From Bacteroidaceae bacterium (GTDB taxonomy: Bacteria; Bacteroidota; Bacteroidia; Bacteroidales; Bacteroidaceae), in contig CAAGKZ010000061.1 of NCBI GenBank assembly GCA_900770665.1, positions 1-15,595 on the forward strand: a stretch of DNA of 15,595 nucleotides, given 5' to 3'. The number at the start of each line of letters is the position of its first letter. Within the stretch, counting starts at the first letter, position 1. Of this stretch, positions 14,188-15,595 are shown piece by piece. The notes under the pieces are model-generated. The model was given only the letters and a program-made list of their open reading frames with translations. It did not search any database and was not told the DNA's origin. Position numbers and translations under genes: made by a program.

Positions 14188-15341
14188 GAAATAGCGGAGA
14201 AATACGCTTGCAAAGAGTGGTGGCAACAGTGTGTGCCACGCTCTTTGCTGTTTTTGCCTTTTTGTTTGTGGCGGTGTATCAGGCACCGTTGCTCGAGGCC
14301 TTCTATAACGAGGTGGCAACCGGCAAACTCGATTATAACCCATGGCTTGTGGGTGGAGTGGTGTCGCTCTTGCTCACTGTACTTGCGTTATGGCTGAACC
14401 GCTTCGCCAAACTGCGTCGTGAATGGACAGCGCTTGCATATCTGCCATCGGCACTGATACTCGCGTTCATTACAGATATCGACCGCAAAATATACATAGG
14501 TGGCGATTTCTCTTTCTTCTGGATATTTGTTTTTATCTGCGGCTTGGCGCTCTATGGCTTTATAGCTTTTATTCTACGTCGTATACTGTTCGAGAAAATA
14601 AAGGATGTCACCATGGTTACCAACAGGGTCCTATGGCGCAATGTCATGCTGATGGTGCTGTTGATGTGTCTTGTGGGAGCATTGTCCAATAGCGAGGAGA
14701 ATTTCAAACGCGAAACATTGGTGATGTCGTACTATCGTAGAGGTGAAAATGCTAAAGCCCTACAAGTGGGAATGAAATCGCATGACGCTTCGCGCGAACT
14801 CACTGCAATGCGTGCGTATATCCTTGCCGTTGAAGACAAACTTGGCGAACACTTTTTTGAATATCCGCAATACTATGCCTCAGATGGTTTGTTCCCGTTT
14901 CAGCAACGGACATCGCCGCTTGTCCCCGATAGCGTATTTTCATTGCTTGGTGCGTCGCCTCTTGATGGTGAACTTTCGGTCGATTTCCTTTCTCGCATAG
15001 CGCATACCGATTCATCAACCAATGCTGCAAAGAATTATTACCTGACATCGTTGCTGTTGGATAAGCGTCTCATAGAGTTTAAGGACGAGGTTCTTCTTAT
15101 GTATGGTGCAGGCAGTGTCGATTCTTTGCCGAAGCACTACCGCGAAGCTCTTATGCTTTATGTAGATATTGTAGATACAACGGAGGTCGTACCATATGAG
15201 GTCAACGATGCAGCAATGCGTGCAACGCTTGAAGCACTCCGTGCCGAAGAGGCAAAACATGACGACGCCTTTATCCGCGGCAATTATGTGCGCCGTTATT
15301 TTGGCCGTACCTATTGGTGGTATTTCCTGTATTCTAATTGA
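14184..15341 (+). CDS. Membrane protein with five predicted helices, DUF6057-like, 385 aa
   Basis: Five hydrophobic segments can be seen near residues 11-31, 54-72, 82-98, 109-132 and 150-168. A soluble part of about 215 residues follows with helical repeats of TPR-like character (YYRRGENAKALQVGMKSHDA, then AMRAYILAVEDKLGE). The layout recalls the Bacteroidales DUF6057 membrane proteins, which end in a similar helical region but are often longer; the assignment is tentative. It probably sits in the inner membrane. The start codon overlaps the glgB stop as ATGA, so it is expressed with the branching enzyme, yet no role in glycogen metabolism is known to me. Confidence 0.75.
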   Translation: MRNSGEIRLQRVVATVCATLFAVFAFLFVAVYQAPLLEAFYNEVATGKLDYNPWLVGGVVSLLLTVLALWLNRFAKLRREWTALAYLPSALILAFITDIDRKIYIGGDFSFFWIFVFICGLALYGFIAFILRRILFEKIKDVTMVTNRVLWRNVMLMVLLMCLVGALSNSEENFKRETLVMSYYRRGENAKALQVGMKSHDASRELTAMRAYILAVEDKLGEHFFEYPQYYASDGLFPFQQRTSPLVPDSVFSLLGASPLDGELSVDFLSRIAHTDSSTNAAKNYYLTSLLLDKRLIEFKDEVLLMYGAGSVDSLPKHYREALMLYVDIVDTTEVVPYEVNDAAMRATLEALRAEEAKHDDAFIRGNYVRRYFGRTYWWYFLYSN

Positions 15342-15394
15342 AAAATCCCCTTTATAAGTGCTTGTTGGTAGTGTAAAAACGCAAGAACGTAGAA

Positions 15395-15418
15395 AAGTTT
15401 TCTTTTTTTATCATTTAT
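15395..15418 (+). terminator. Possible weak terminator after the membrane-protein gene
   Basis: An AGAAAA/TTTTCT inverted repeat with almost no loop is followed by a run of seven T within the AT-rich spacer. It is in the right place, about 55 bp after the last stop codon of the glgB operon. The stem is short and AT-only, so termination there is uncertain. Confidence 0.25.
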
Positions 15419-15430
15419 TTGTTGAATAAT

Positions 15431-15462
15431 TTTGCATACATTAAAAAAGTGATTTATATTTG
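15431..15462 (+). promoter_or_regulatory. Complete Bacteroidetes promoter (-33 and -7)
   Basis: TTTG at 15431-15434 and TATATTTG at 15455-15462 are separated by 20 bp. Both elements match the consensus of the primary sigma factor of Bacteroidetes. It is the best promoter in the window. Transcription should start near 15469, in front of a short hairpin (CTCTC-GAAAG-GAGAG) and a strong terminator. Confidence 0.75.
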
Positions 15463-15468
15463 CAATGC

Positions 15469-15562
15469 TCTCGAAAGGAGAGTAATGATAGTATAGTTTT
15501 TTCTTAGTTGTTTAGTAAATGTTGGGAGTACCTCTTTGTGAAAAGGGGTACTTCTTTTTTTT
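15469..15562 (+). ncRNA. Candidate small RNA or attenuated leader, about 95 nt
   Basis: The interval lies between a consensus promoter and an intrinsic terminator. It contains a small 5' hairpin (CTCTC pairing with GAGAG around 15468-15482), a U-rich single-stranded middle, and the terminator stem. The first ATG gives only MIV. A second frame from the ATG at 15519 stays open to the window edge but runs through the terminator stem and U tract, and looks non-coding. The element may be a free small RNA, or the leader of a gene beyond the window whose read-through is regulated. I do not recognise a known RNA family. Confidence 0.4.
15524..15562 (+). terminator. Strong intrinsic terminator
   Basis: GTACCTCTTT (15528-15537) pairs with AAAGGGGTAC (15542-15551), with one G-U pair and the four-base loop GTGA. 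The stem can extend by four further pairs, including wobbles. A run of eight T follows at 15555-15562. Confidence 0.8.
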
Positions 15563-15595
15563 GTTGAACAAAAAAAAGCAGTGCCACTTTCGCTA

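Noticed and set aside
15519..15595. Open frame from ATG 15519 to the window edge
   Set aside because: It translates the terminator stem and its T run into a Phe/Leu/Lys-rich sequence; a terminator explains the bases better. It would need the sequence past the window to be judged.

Overview
The window looks like a chromosomal segment of a Gram-negative member of the order Bacteroidales. This rests on BspA-like leucine-rich-repeat proteins, a Kdo-activation gene, an outer-membrane beta-barrel protein, ATP-free gene starts without clear Shine-Dalgarno sequences, and several promoters of the Bacteroidetes type (TTG, about 20 bp, then TAnnTTTG). I cannot assign a genus from sequence alone.

Layout. 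Positions 1-2792 (+) hold a tandem set of BspA-like LRR genes: the last codons of one gene cut by the window edge, then two complete genes of 369 and 527 residues. None has a visible signal peptide. The cut gene and the 527-residue gene end in the same 40 bases. A 51-bp, almost perfect inverted repeat (2837-2887) separates this set from a convergent minus-strand operon.

Positions 2982-5698 (-) read pyrB, pyrI, a flavin-reductase-like gene and an outer-membrane beta-barrel gene. The junctions are TAATG, a 5-nt gap and ATGA, and a good promoter lies in front of pyrB. PyrB and PyrI together make the aspartate carbamoyltransferase of pyrimidine synthesis. Why an envelope protein is coupled to them is unclear.

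Positions 5771-10408 (+) hold an envelope operon: a class A penicillin-binding protein (peptidoglycan synthesis), kdsB (CMP-Kdo synthesis for LPS), and an M16-type peptidase homologue that lacks the zinc-binding HxxEH motif. It closes with an intrinsic terminator.

Positions 10422-15341 (+) hold a likely operon of an exported protein with 14 gapless 23-residue MORN repeats, a YhcH/YjgK/YiaL-family protein, a glycogen branching enzyme, and a five-helix membrane protein that overlaps the branching enzyme gene by ATGA.

The last 165 bases hold a full Bacteroidetes promoter followed within about 70 bp by a strong intrinsic terminator and no convincing gene. This is a candidate small RNA or an attenuated leader of a gene beyond the window. 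Most genes are ordinary housekeeping or envelope genes. The observations most worth following are this short transcript, the recombinogenic LRR array, the zinc-site-less M16 protein and the uniform MORN array.
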